From assembly GCF_016859285.1 (NCBI RefSeq), contig NC_053411.1:2853501-2917500 (forward strand): a DNA stretch of 64,000 bases, read 5' to 3'. The stretch comes from Xiphias gladius. Lineage: Eukaryota; Chordata; Actinopteri; Istiophoriformes; Xiphiidae. Position 1 is the first letter of the stretch. Each line of letters opens with the position of its first letter. Positions 1 through 13,200 of this stretch are shown piece after piece. The notes under the pieces were generated by a model. It saw only the letters and a list, made by a program, of their open reading frames with translations, ran no database searches and had not been told where the DNA came from. The translations under genes and the position numbers were made by a program.

Positions 1-247
1 TCCTGCCCAACCTCCCTGCACTTACAGTGAGGATCTCTGGAGGGCTGCCATGTCATTTCCCCTCCTGTTCTTCCTTATGTCATATGTCATCTTTTGTCTT
101 CTGCTTCTTTGCACGTTTTTTTCAAGCTCATCTCCCGCGGAGGTATCGTCATGTCTAAGCCAGCGATAGTAAAATCCCAGAGCAGCTTCGGCTTGACTTT
201 AACGAGGAATTCCGAATACACGTGTTTAGCAAATGAAGCCAACTTAC
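1..247 (-). other. Start of first intron of the camk2d-like gene
   Basis: This follows the GTAAGT donor at 247-242 on the minus strand. Open frames here cross the splice site and show no family resemblance, so they are treated as chance. Confidence 0.6.
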
Positions 248-315
248 TTTCCCAGCTCCTCGTACAGCTGGTACTCATCGGTAAACACAATACGTAACCG
301 GAACGAAGCATGGAT
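248..315 (-). CDS. camk2d: CaM kinase II delta-like, 3' part of first coding exon (partial, cut by gap)
   Basis: Read on the minus strand, the bases between the gap and 248 encode FTDEYQLYEELGK and end in phase 2 (AA|G) at a consensus donor GTAAGT (247-242). The N-terminus of CaM kinase II reads FTDEYQLFEELGK, with the exon junction in the same Lys codon just before the glycine-rich ATP loop. The kinase phosphorylates many neuronal and cardiac targets on Ca2+/calmodulin binding. Delta is preferred over other paralogues because CAMK2D lies beside ARSJ, in the same orientation, in human. The residues before FTDEYQL read IHASFRLRIV and differ from the usual Met-Ala...Cys-Thr-Arg start. No in-frame ATG occurs before the gap, so the start codon is hidden or the gap edge is faulty. 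The remaining exons lie left of the window. The kinase II family call is firm; the delta paralogue is inferred. Confidence 0.72.
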
Positions 316-815
316 NNNNNNNNNNNNNNNNNNNNNNNNNNNNNNNNNNNNNNNNNNNNNNNNNNNNNNNNNNNNNNNNNNNNNNNNNNNNNNNNNNNNN
401 NNNNNNNNNNNNNNNNNNNNNNNNNNNNNNNNNNNNNNNNNNNNNNNNNNNNNNNNNNNNNNNNNNNNNNNNNNNNNNNNNNNNNNNNNNNNNNNNNNNN
501 NNNNNNNNNNNNNNNNNNNNNNNNNNNNNNNNNNNNNNNNNNNNNNNNNNNNNNNNNNNNNNNNNNNNNNNNNNNNNNNNNNNNNNNNNNNNNNNNNNNN
601 NNNNNNNNNNNNNNNNNNNNNNNNNNNNNNNNNNNNNNNNNNNNNNNNNNNNNNNNNNNNNNNNNNNNNNNNNNNNNNNNNNNNNNNNNNNNNNNNNNNN
701 NNNNNNNNNNNNNNNNNNNNNNNNNNNNNNNNNNNNNNNNNNNNNNNNNNNNNNNNNNNNNNNNNNNNNNNNNNNNNNNNNNNNNNNNNNNNNNNNNNNN
801 NNNNNNNNNNNNNNN
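316..815. other. Assembly gap (500 N)
   Basis: Exactly 500 consecutive N, the conventional placeholder for a gap of unknown or estimated size. It removes the start codon and 5' end of the camk2d-like gene. Reading frames that run through it are meaningless. Confidence 0.99.
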
Positions 816-1000
816 AACGGTTTATGAAAGCTGTGAGAGTGAACTAGTAAAGGACAGTAAATTTTTGGGCTGTAAAACCAAAACAATGAGCTATAAGAGG
901 CTAAAAAGCTCCACAGAGTTCTGGGGAACTGCAGCGCTGGTGATAATTCTCTGTAGGTTTGTCCCAACATATTGCACATACTCATCTGATCTATTGTCAA
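816..1000 (-). repeat. Dispersed repeat family A, copy 1 (partial)
   Basis: The reverse complement shares the segment running from 'gagaattatcac' through 'ctcattgttttggttttacagccca' with the copies at 34530-35070, 57230-57545 and 58885-59395. This is a non-coding interspersed repeat that I recognise from many teleost sequences but cannot name. This copy is truncated at the assembly gap. Confidence 0.7.
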
Positions 1001-4000
1001 TATACAAATGTTCATTATAGCAGCTTTTCAAGAAAAAAACATACCAAAGTCATACAGTATAAGATATAGTTGTGGGAGAGTAAGAAATAATGCCCGTCCT
1101 CCCTCTGACCTCACTTCAGTAAGTCTGCCCGGGGGGGACTTAGAGGCACGTGTGTCAGATCCAGTTGGAGGTGACATACCACAGCTGGACCTTCACCTCC
1201 TCTTCAACCTGGTATAAACCATGGGTCACCTCACTGGAGCGTGATTGAGTGATGTATAAACTGTAGTGCTTGTTCAATACACACAATACAATTAAAGAAA
1301 CACTCCAAGAAGTGCACTCATAGCTTGGGGCAGACGTGCAGGAAAAAGAACAATAATAATTACACTCAGAAGTGCATTTGAATAGCAATAATAATCAGGT
1401 CTATTTATATAGCAAGTTATCTAAAAATCTGAGTTTATGAAATGCTTTTAAAGGCATAGAGAAAAGGATTAAGAGTGAAATTGATTGCATAAAAGTAAAT
1501 CTTGCAAAAACAGAATTGCTATTATGCAAAAAATATTGAGATAAAAATTATAATGTCAGTCAATCATATATAATATGCAGGGAAAGAAGGTAGAAAGCCT
1601 ACTGCATGTGTACATTTTACTGGGAATTCTGAAAGCCACAGCTGGCAAAGACAGGTCGGTCTGAAGACAACAAAAGGCCAAAAAACTGGTTCGGGTGACT
1701 GGTGAACAGTGGGCAGGCGAGGAATAGCCGAATCTGGAAATGACAGAAAATGCCCCGGAAATCAAAGAGAGTCTGAAGTTTGAATGTACAAAATGGTGCT
1801 CGGGAAGTCATTTCAAACATGTCATGACATCAGCTTATCATTAATTCCAGTCTTATTAAACGTCCCATTTGGAGCAAACTGTTACTGATTGTATCGACAT
1901 TCAATACGATACAATCCACTCAGCAGGTGGTGTATGACCTCATGTTTCTAGCCTCATGCTTATTGTATAAACATTAATCAAACAAGGATGTGATTGTGTA
2001 TATTTGAATAACGAGAAAGAGATGAGCTGAACAATACATCACTGCTAAATTAATGACGAAAACAAAGTTCTCTCTGCACTCAATGTGGGAAACTCATGTT
2101 GTTCCTGATATGACTGGTTTTTCATTGTCGTAGATGTTGCTGTACTCCCGAGTCAGATTTATGCGAGGATGCTCACTAGGTCTAAAGTGGAAGTTTTATC
2201 TGAGGGTGCTATGTTGTGGCATTATAATGCAGGGGCATGTGAACTGCTCAGCCATGTCCCAGGAAGTTTGTGTTTACATTCTGGACTCCAACAGTCCATT
2301 ATTCAAAATAAATTAGTTTTAACTTTACTCCAGTTTTTACTGTATGAAAAACAGTGTAGATACATTTTAATATACTGTATCTGCTAAATAAAAGCAATGT
2401 GGTTAATGGTTTTCATTTTGAGAAACACTAATATTGTCACAGGTGATTTTACACTATGATACAGTGTACGTTACACTGATGTGTAACAGCCAGTACTTTT
2501 AAAGTGTGCAACTTGGAGTAAAGTCACACTCGTTTTCTGAGCTGCCTGGACTTGGAAGTGTCGACATGTTCTGTCTGGAGTACTTCACTGATTATTCTCT
2601 GCAGCTGACTAATTCTGAGTGAGAGTGGAGGGAAAATTGTCTTGACACACTGTGCAGAGGAGATCAGGAGGAAGAGTGACGAATGGCAGAAGAGCTTTCA
2701 GAGGTGGAGTTGGTGGCGAGTGGACCACAGGCCTGGGGGCTGAATACCACTGAGGGATGGACAACACTGTGTTTGTGTGAAAGATCCAGACCTTCCTTGC
2801 GACACAGCTGCTGCACCAACCAAACCCCACAGGTCTGGACTTGAGCAAAACCTTTGCAGGATCTGTGCTGAGCAGAGCAGGGAGAGAGGGAAGAGAAACA
2901 GAGAATGAAAAGAGCATGAATAAAGCTTTACAAGAATAATGACAGGAATAACAAGAAAAGGAAACAATCTGAATGGCTGCAAGGGAAAGGAGAAGGGAGG
3001 ATGAATACAGGCAAGTACCTAGCAAGATTAATGAGAGAAGGAAGAAGAAATATTAAGATATCAAATGAGTGGTCCTGGGGCCATATGTCACAAACTGGAT
3101 AAAGGGGGAGTGTTAGACCTCTGCTGAAGGCCAAGAGAAGTTCCAGTTGTGCATAGGTGCTCATTGCAGGAAATGCCCATTTCTGGAGAGAGACTACCAG
3201 CCAAGAGAGACCGTCCATGAAGCGGATTCACTGTTCTGTCTTGTGTCAGAAACCTAAAGTCTTCTCATGGGCATAAGTAAATGTCAAAGTCGGTCTAACT
3301 CAGATAGGTGGACCTGAGGTAATTACAGGTCTTAGGTATTGCTTGCACTGTGTAACTGTGAAAGCTTATGATTCATTAAGGAAAGAGGACAAATCATCTT
3401 TATCATTTTGGCAGACTTTTTAGGCCACTTCCTAGGCAGCCTTCCTATGATGTCACTAACAAACCTGATGGCAGCCATTTCATCTGCTTGTACAGTCACT
3501 TGAAAAAAAAATCTCAACTACCTCTTACGAATGGAATGTCGCACTTCTGCCAAGTTGCTGGCGTGCACAGCCCTGCAGAGTGTAATAATGTGAATGGATT
3601 GATTGCAACCGTTAAATCTGTTGTGGCATTTTGGGTGGTGTTCACAAAATATTCCGTGAATTCTGTATTAATTCTTATGCTTTTGGACAACAGCTGCTTG
3701 ATGGGTGTCTCGTTTTTCATCACTTGACTTTGGATGAGATACTTCACAGCTCAACCCTAGCTGAGTCATGGTGTTTTGAACGTAGCTCTTGGCAATGAGG
3801 TGGTCAGCTCTTTCCAGTTCGCCACACATAATTTGGTTTATTTGCACTTTGATCATGCAAGAAGCTAAAGCATGTTACACACGGTGCCATAGCTGAAAGA
3901 AAACCAACACAATCCGGCAAAATCGTATTCTCACACTTCACTTTGATCAAAGTTTTCTTGCTCTGCCATCTATCAGGTTTATTTTCCCCTATCATTCCCA

Positions 4001-5298
4001 ATGAGGACTAATGGGCATTCTTAATGTGAGGTGGCAGGATGAGGGAGCTTGATGTGTTGCCTTACAGCTCATTTACAGGGAAAAAAATGCCTTTGGTTTT
4101 TCCCATAAGAGGGACGCTAATGCCCATAACTGAAAGCAAATGTGAATTCCCGGAGAATCCAGGGTTTAACTGTTCCTATGGCCCAGGGGACAGGAAATTC
4201 AGCACGATGCAATGAAATAAGAATCTGATCTTCTACAATTCTCAGCTGTAGCTCATAATATACGGAGGGCATCGCTTGTGTTTTATGGTCAAGGGTAAAG
4301 CTGAGCTTACTCAGGTAAATTCGGGTTCCCATGGGTACAATCTGGCTTGTAGACACAAATCTATGTCAGGAAGCTGAGGAAAACCAGTACGATTAACCCA
4401 GCTAGACTTCACCTGCTTTGGATTTACAGGGGTTAAGGATGGAAAGACCCATCTTCATATCAACATAAGTTGTTATTACAACTGTGAAAGCTGTGTCAGT
4501 GCCTGAATGGTCTGAGGTCATAACTTGGCTGTAAGTACAGTGCTGAGGCAGGGGGATCCAAGTTAGCATGGATGGGAGGGATGTACAGTGCAGCCTGGCC
4601 CTCTTTCCACGGGAAAGCCCCCCTCTCTGGAGCTCCTGTTGTTTCATGTGTTCATAACAAACTTTGAGCTTTTAGATTGTACTGCTGCAACAGACATTGC
4701 TCTTGAAAGCTACTTAGTTAGCCGATTGAAAAGACAAATAGACGAGCTAGAGAGTAAAAAAAAAAACAGAACAGAACATGAACATTTTTAAGCAACCATA
4801 ATTCTTTTAGTCTACAGCACTTTTAGAAGTAATTTAGTGTCATTAAAATAGCTAATTGGCCTGTAAAGTACAACAAACCATCTACTGGTAAAACTCACGA
4901 ATAGTTTAAGCCAATGAGTTTGGGGACTGTTCACATGGATGCCAAGCAACAGACACATGAAAAATATAGTTTTAAAGATTGTAAGTCATGTTCATTCAGT
5001 GTGAACAGTTCCATGTCTCCGTTTTCTTGTACAGTATACCATGACTGATGAGTCAGACATTTTTTAACGACTGCAAGAAAAGCAACTAGGTCTTTATCAC
5101 TGGCCAAATCCCACCTCAGTGTGTTTTCTATGAATACATGTACTTATCTTAGCTTCTACAAATGAGAGAGATGTTAAAACCTTTCCAGTTACAAGAGTAG
5201 TTTTTGTCATCAGAATAAAGGAAATCTGGCTGTAATAAAATGAAAACCAGACAGAGCTTGAAAGATTGAAGGAGACAAAGAGCTTTGTGTCTAGGGCT
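1001..5298. other. Intergenic, between camk2d-like gene and the 3' end of arsj
   Basis: AT-rich with no recognisable exon. The longest frame (minus strand, 2609-3025) is low-complexity Ser/Leu/Pro-rich and lacks family features. About 1391-1500 resembles the 3' part of fish LINEs ('tctatttatatagca'). A purine-rich stretch lies at about 2880-3060. The camk2d promoter would be expected in or just right of the gap, but no CpG island is visible here. Confidence 0.5.
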
Positions 5299-5304
5299 TT
5301 TATT
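5299..5304 (-). terminator. Candidate distal poly(A) signal of arsj
   Basis: AATAAA on the minus strand, about 600 nt past the arsj stop codon. Either this or the nearer signal at 5551-5556 could end the 3' UTR. Confidence 0.4.
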
Positions 5305-5550
5305 TTGTTATTTTGTCTTACATTCAGGTTGGCCCGGTGCCGGACCAGACATCATCTAAAAGAGGGAACAAAATGTATTATTCTTGAATCAGACAGACTG
5401 TGCTTATAAAACCAACGTACATCAGCTCACAAATCACCTAAATCCTACATTTGTTTCCACAATACTATATCGCTGCAATCAACAACATAATAGAACTATG
5501 TCTTACTTTATTTCTCTGTCACCAAATTTTATGGCAACTGTCTAGGAAAA

Positions 5551-5556
5551 TTTATT
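5551..5556 (-). terminator. Candidate proximal poly(A) signal of arsj
   Basis: AATAAA on the minus strand, about 345 nt past the arsj stop codon at 5898-5900. Confidence 0.4.
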
Positions 5557-5897
5557 CTCAAGATTCTAAGTGAAACATGAATCTAGAGAACAGTCCAAAG
5601 GTGACAACAGTTCAAGCATGCAACACAATCTAGAAAAATAAACATTCTTTAAATTGCCCTAACATTAAAATGAGGTCTTAGCTTTGTCTGGGCATGACAG
5701 TAGTGTTTGAACAAGTGGATCTTTTCCTTATTTTCTTGAGGCATTTCAAAAGGTCCATCCGCATTGTTTTTCATACAGTATAAACTGAAGTCAAGTTAAA
5801 ACTAACTGGAGTTAGAGAGTCTGAAGAAGACAATCCTGAAACAGGAAGTGTCAATCCCTGAGAAAAGGCAACTGAAGTCTTTCAGAAATAGGGTAAG

Positions 5898-7296
5898 CTA
5901 TTCTTCTACTTTCCTTTTCAGCTTTCTGTTCTTTGATTTGTTTTTCCACCTTCTTTTCCCAAGATGGTTGGTGAACAAATTATTGTATCTCTCATCCTCC
6001 TCCTTCTTCTCCCTCTCATCTTTGTACCAGGGTCCCCATACACCCCCGTTGTACTGAGGGTTAGAACGCAGGTCTTTGGCTGGGTAGCGTACTGGCACTG
6101 CAGTTTTGTTGTACTGCGCTATCCGCATTAGCATCTTCTTCACTATGTGTGGGTAGCGCTGAGACAAGTCCACTCTCTCATAAGGGTCGGCTGTGATGTT
6201 GAAAAGCCATATGGATTTACCCCGGTCCCAACGGACGCGCTCATTATGCCAGCGATTGGTTAGCCGCTGGTTGGAGAAGGTCTGCGGGGGCACCCAATCG
6301 CTGTAGCCAGGAACCCCCGTCAGGAGCTTCCAGTGGCCCACCCGGAGCGCAGCCTGGATGGCTGTGTTCCATAAGCCATACCCGGCCTTCCATGAACCGT
6401 TCTTAGCTTTGATGTAGATTGGGTCAATGTTATGAAGAATGTCCTGTCGAGGTGACGGACGGCCTTCACTGATAGCCTCCCAGACATCATACCCATCCAG
6501 ATTTAGATCTTCATCTAAAGTCCCTTCACCCAGGGTCACCAGTGTGGGGAACCAGTCAGTGATGTGGACCAAAGATCGACATTTTGTCCCTTTGTTCACC
6601 AATAGGGGACTGTGAACAAAGCCTACCGCCCTGATGCCCCCTTCCCAGTAGGTGGCCTTACTCCCTCTCAGGGGCCAGTTACTTCCCCCAGCCAACGGCT
6701 GGCCACCATTATCTGAGGAGTACACTATAACTGTGTTGTCATAATAACCATAGCGTTTTAGCGCTAATGTGAGGTTGTGGACGGCTTCGTCCAGGCAGGA
6801 CACCATGGCGGCATATTTACGACGATTCAAGTTTGGAATGCCCTTGTAGCGCTCGAGGTAGCGGGCAGGAACCTGCAGTGGGGAATGAACGGCCTGATAG
6901 GCTAAGTAGAGAAACAAAGGTTGTCTGCGAGGGTTATGATTAGCTAAGACACTAATAGCCTTTCGAGTAAACATCACAGTAGAGTACAAGCCACGGTCCT
7001 GTTCCCAAGCTGCCTCTTCTCCTTCATACAAATCATAACCACATATCCCCGGCCCTTCACATTTATAGTGACTGTAGTAGTCCCCGCTTCCTAGCAAAGA
7101 GCCGAAGAAAGTGTCGAAACCACGCTGGGTGGGCAGACAGCCACGCTTGTAGAAGCCCAGGTGCCATTTGCCCACCATGTGGGTGGAGTATCCTGCTTGC
7201 TTGAGCTTCTGGGGTAGGGTGACATTTTCCAGGGGCAGGCAGTTGGGCTGGGTAGCTCGGATGATGGAGTGCTGAAGGCCTGTGTGGATCTGATAC
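5898..7296 (-). CDS. arsj: arsj coding exon 2 (terminal)
   Basis: 1399 nt following acceptor TTTTGTAG|G. It begins [13 protein letters not shown], the invariant continuation of sulfatase motif 1, and runs to stop TAG at 5900-5898. It encodes most of the alpha/beta catalytic domain and the basic tail. Confidence 0.95.
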
Positions 7297-10200
7297 CTAC
7301 AAAATAAAAACAGATATCACTCCATCAGAGACATGATCAATTTTTAAGGAAATCTGCAACTTTGATTAAAGGTGGTCATCAAAACAGAAGGCCTGTCACT
7401 CAAGGACTCAAGGCCAGACAGGAAGTAGAGTTGTGACCTGTAGCTAATGATGCCGTGGCGGCCATCTTGGCAGTAAGCTAACACAGCATGATTGATAAGT
7501 GAAGGCTAAACACTACAGCTTGTATCAAGGAACTTTGATATAAAGTTCAAATGTAAATCTGTAAATGCATTTGGCAGCGAAGGAAGGATTAATTCAGCCC
7601 ACAATCTGGGGTAATTTATTGAATTTTTATTGTGATTTACCACAAAATGACCATATGACAGTATATCTGCAGGCATTTATTAGATTTGATGATGAATTCC
7701 AACTCAACACAAACACCCCCCACCCATTGCACTTTAAAGACCAGACTCTCCCATTCTCACAGCATCACATCCTCAATTACTCAACGACTGAGAATGTCAC
7801 CAATGACCAGTTTTGGAAGAAATTTTGAAAGTGACGTACGAGCTTCCTTGATAAGCCTGACATAAACAAATGAAAGACAATACTAGTCCTATATATTGTC
7901 AAATATTACCTCTGAAGTAGGTATGTCTGCTAGATTTCTACTCAAATGAAGGCAGGTTTCGTATGTCCCAGATTACTAAATGCCTCAATGAATCCCAATA
8001 CTTTTAGTATTCTAACTGAATGCAATCATAGCACTGTGTATTTAAAGTGTCAAGTATCTAGAGCTGGCACTGAATGCTTTTTTTAAATTAAAAAAGATTA
8101 AAAGATGTTTACATTCCCTTGAATGAAGTATCAAAAAAAGTATAGCCCAACATATTAATCGGACTAGCTAATATATTGGCTGATATCAGTATACCATATA
8201 TATCGGCTGCTAAGTAGCAGGAAAATCAAGTTTAAAAATGCCAAAGATTTGTTTACAGTAATTTAAAAAATGCTTTTACATAGTTGTCCATCAGAAAGAA
8301 TAGAAAATATTTAAGTAAATAACACTAGCTCTTATATCTTTTCATCGGCCTAAAGAATCCAGTATTGGTAAGGCCTTAAAAAACAGTATTTTTTAGGTAA
8401 CAGTATTAAAACTCAGGCAGTTCATGCGTCCATTTAGTTCCTTGTAACTGAGACCTTACCAGGAACTCAAGCTATGTTGGGGCTAAATTATATCAAGGGA
8501 ATAGATCGACATTTTGCAAAATCCACTCTTTTGCTTTCTTTCTAAGAGTCAGATAAATAGATTTATATTACTCTTATAGCTGTCCTTAAAATATGAGTCT
8601 GGTTAACTAAGACCAGATGTGTAAAAATTACTACTTTTGCTTCTGTGCTGAACTATTTCTTGTTCGGTATTTCTACGGATTCTACAAATGTTACATAACG
8701 TATTAATTAGTGAGCTTTAGAGGTGCTAGTAGGAGGATTTTGTTACCTTCAGACAGAGCCAAGCTAGCTGTTTCCCCCTGCTTCTGGTCTTTAGGCAAAG
8801 CTAAGCAAGCCCGGAAAGAAAGAGAATAAACATATTGCCCAAGATGTGGAAGTAATTCTTTACTTCTAACTGGGTCTGGATGGAGTTCTGTTCTATTGCT
8901 ATGGGCCACAGTCAGTATGTTTAATCCCAAGTGGAAACAAACTCTCTCAGCTCTTATCATGCTCTGTAATTGGTGGTCCATCATATTCCTGCCACAGTTG
9001 GTGTTCTTCTATTTGAGTCTACCTCATTTTTCATCAGGTCTAATTATACCTGGGGCTATTTGGATCAGGTCTGAGTGTCCCACAATCAAAACTATGAGCT
9101 GTGGGATTAGTGGTCTGACATTAAAGCAGCCAGGCCAACTTTATCATTACTGAGACTTTGACTCACTGTGTTTTTGGCCCACAGTGAGGAAGCTCAGCTG
9201 GGACTTTGGAAGCAACTCTCAGAAGACGAACACAATGAGCTCTGACTTAATTTTTGTCTGACTCCCCCCGTCCGCTCTGAGTGAAAGAAAGACACCCAGG
9301 AGACACGAAACTGATGCAGCCAGATGCCTCTTTGCCTTCTCCCCTCTTTAGAGACTCCCTCGCTCTCTCCTGAGGTTAGCAGTGTGCAGTCAAACTCTCA
9401 CCAGGGAAAGAGAGAGAATATATGTTTTTGCTTAAGGTTTCCAGAGAGGAAGATTCAGTTGGCAGAGAAACAGAAAGTTGATAAGGCCTAGTGAGCTTCT
9501 ACCCCCCATTGAGAATAAAAGAGTCATTCAAAGTTCACACCTCCATGTGGTGTGTGCAACGTTTCAAACACGGCAATGAACTCAATGATTTAGAACTCAA
9601 GTCCTACACGCAAAAAAAAAAAAAAAAAAAAAAAAAATACACTAAGAACATGTCCCCATAAAATTAGACTGCAACTGCAAACAAACACACACTCCCCTGC
9701 ATGTAACACAGCTGGCCAGACCATCATTTTGCATTTGAGCTAATTTATAGGACCTTTTATTTCAGTTGGAGGAAGTTTACTTAGACCTTACAGACCTTAC
9801 AGGTTAGGGATGGCAGGCCATCTCTGCATCTGGAACAGCACTTATTAAAAAGCCAATGTACTGCCTCTACAGATGTTAGTTGTAGAGTTCGGTAGCAGTA
9901 TACACTGTGTGTGAGGAGTGTGTCTGTGTATGACGGCTCAGCCATTACCATCTCCACTGACCAAATTCCTGGGGGAAACCCTGACCACTGACCCACCTCA
10001 TCACAAGTTTTTTAATGCCAGCTGCAGTAAGTGGAGACATTCTGGACAAACCTGAGGGCAGAGCTGTTTGTTCTCTGGAGATAATTAAACTGTACTGCAC
10101 TGTGCTTTGCTAAAACAAAATGCCATCTGGGTTTGATGCCTCGAACAATTTTGGAAACCAGTTAGGAAATTGTAATGTTTACAACTTTGCAAAACTGATT

Positions 10201-13200
10201 CCCACCGATTGAAATACAGTTCCCAGGGTCTATAAGGACTGAATTTGATACCTCTATTCATTTCAAGTCTTTGAGGTCAGGTCAGTGAATTCAAAATGAG
10301 ACCACACTGGCCCTGGTGGGAGCCAAGAGAGAGTCTTGGTTTCATATGGCGATGAGAAGAATTTCTTGTCACTTGGTGGTCTAGAAAGGGAGAGCTCTGA
10401 AACCCAACTACAAACATGCACACTGGGGGATAGAGGAGGTATTGTTAGTGTGTCATTAGGCGATGAGATTTGAATGCAATGAACTAAGAAAGGGATGGGA
10501 ATGAAGGTAAGAAGTAAAGCCAACATGTTTTTGTGGGTAAGACAACATAAACAACAATAAGTCAACCAAGCGTGGTATGGGAACGTGTTTCTTAAGAAAA
10601 AAAGACACAAAGAAGCTTTTTTATTGCTTTATTTCGCTGAAAAAATCCAAATACATAACTAACTCCAAGAAGAGTGAGTGCTTGTAAAACCTTGTTCTCC
10701 ATAACTCCAAAAAGAGTGATTACTTGTAAAACCTTGTTCTCCATAATCTCCCAAGACTTTCCACATGCAAAGTACATGGTGAATTAGGCCTTGTTACTTG
10801 CCCATAAATGTCTATAATATGTCTTTTGGATGTAATACACTCCATTATCTTCAATATCCTTCTGTGTTCATTCGATTTATACAAGACAGCCAAGGACAGC
10901 CATGGGATTGTGAGAAAAAGACCTTGTATCAATTAAAGTGAAAAGAATGAATGATAAGACCCAGAAAGTAAAAAGTAAGAACAAAAATGGAGATCAGATC
11001 CATACGTGCAAAATCATTAAGACATGTACAGTGTGTGTCTGTTAAAGACCCCTGCTCTCACAGCTCCTGCAGGTTTGGTGGTGTTCACATACCAAAAGGT
11101 TACAGCCGTGTAATGAGAATGTCATGCTAAGTGCAGCCTGTGATCTCACCAAGAATCAGTCAAGCTAACCCAAAGTTTTGACAGAGAATGGTACATGGTG
11201 GAGTGCAAAGACTTTTAAAGTATCCCTGTGTTGTTTCTCCTTGAAATATGAGGGGGTTCATAAGGAAACTAGGTCTTGACATTGCAGGTTTTGGGGCATG
11301 TGAAGAACAATTGTAGATCTTTAGTAATTATGAAGCCTTAAATAATGACTGCAGTATATACTGCCCTTCTGGAAATCTCCCTTCCTTCCCTGAAGTCCCT
11401 CCACATGTCCAATGTGACTGATTTATATGTTCTTTAAAAACATGGTTCTTTTAAAACCAAGCAGGGCATGAATGGGCAGCCACAGCACAGGGGTCAAAGA
11501 TCTGAGGTCAGGCATCCGTGCATCCCTTATCCAGCATGGATTCAAGCCACACACAGTCAGGGAAATACTTTTAGCAGACAGTGGCTCAATTCCATATCTT
11601 ATCGTGCCAAAGGGTGCTGTAGCATTCCTAGAGTAAAAAGCAGAGTTATGTTCTTAAAGGTTGCTGTAATCGCGCTCTCTCTCTGGTTTATTTACACAAC
11701 TGCTGAGCCACAAGGCCAAAAAATCACACACACCATTTAACTCGCATCACCAAGCAGAATTAAATGCACTTAAATTCTGTGAATTTAAGTGCATTGGCCA
11801 CTACTCCAGCCACCGAGTTTTTGGAGGTTCCCGGGCAGACCTGCTGCCCAGGCCAGGGCCTTCTCTTATATCCCTCCTCTATGTCTTCCTCACATATGGT
11901 TCAAATAAGCAGCCTCAACCCAGCACTCTGCATTTAATCAAAGTCAGTGTAAGAACAGTTCGTCTTACTTAGCTCTTCCTTTCGGCAAGCTCTTCATTTA
12001 CTTTCCTTGCTATCTTTGAATATCTCCCTTCAATTTTTCCTCTTCCTTGGCCTTTGTGCTCTTATGTGCTCTTATTTTCTCTCATTTACAGACTCTTTAC
12101 AGGTGATGAACAAATTGTCTCCTGTTAAGACTTCATTTTTCACAAATTCGAACACCAACTTCTCCAAAAACTTTGCTTATCTGTTACCTTTAACATCCAC
12201 TTGCTCAACTCAATCCAGAGTTCTAGGAAAGAGTGGTTTGGGACGAAGGGGGGGAAGTGAATGAGTGACACATCACTGAAATGAAAGGAAAAGGGTGACT
12301 GAGAGGCTAAGATGGGTGTGAGATAAGTGTGGACAGATGGGAAGTGTATGAATAAGTAGGAGACAGAGTTGTGGTGGGTGAGGAGCAGAGTGAAAAAGAG
12401 CTGCTTTAAGCAAAAAAAAAAACCCCGACCCAACTCTCCTTGTGGTTTAGACCAGATTCAAATCCAACGGTTCACAATATAAGAGCACAGTGTTCAAGGA
12501 TACCAGAAGAGCTTTTTGGAACCCAGCTGCTATCCGTGCAATAGATCTGCTGGTCATTGCCCCGGGACCTCAGAGCGCATTTTTCATCTTTTGTTTGTTG
12601 ATGGACGATAGGTCATTCAGCGATGCAGGAGACTGATAATGAAATTTAATTTAATCAGGTTTTCTTTGCTTGACAAGAATGACTGTGGGTTAAACACCTG
12701 TGGGCCATGGAAAAGGTGGTTGTGGGATGACTATGAACACATGATTGGTGGTGATGGTACATTTACCATTGTCTGAGATGTAAATGGAAACAACAGCTTG
12801 TTTGCTGGTATTCATCACAGTCTTACCCCCAGGTGTGGAGATGACCAAGAGTTAGGAAAAGAAGTACAGAAGGTTAGAGAGTCAGCTACTGATATAAGAG
12901 CTTAAACGTGTGTTTATGATTTACTGAGTTTGCCAGACAGTCCAACAGCAGGATTTGTCTGAACAGCTAAGCTGATGTGGCCCACAAGCTCTGGAACATT
13001 CATCTTTGACACTCCAGAAGCATGTTTACTTAACTACAAAGGATCCAAAACAAGTGAAAAGGTTGCAGAAGTATTTGTCTGCAATAGTATGTGTGCATTC
13101 CTCAAATATATCTAACATTTTTCAATTTCATGGGCTACCTCTGGAGCAAGCTCTGCCCCCTCCTTTAGCAATCCATCTCTCTTGATCAGGAAAGATCAGT

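Noticed and set aside
233..1020. Long reading frames on both strands across 233-1020
   Set aside because: They consist mostly of the N gap, which is unknown sequence.
2609..3025. 138-codon frame on the minus strand
   Set aside because: Antisense of a purine-rich tract, Ser/Leu/Pro-biased, no domain, no splice context that fits.
5848..6057. Plus-strand frame over the arsj 3' end
   Set aside because: Antisense shadow of the lysine-rich arsj C-terminus.
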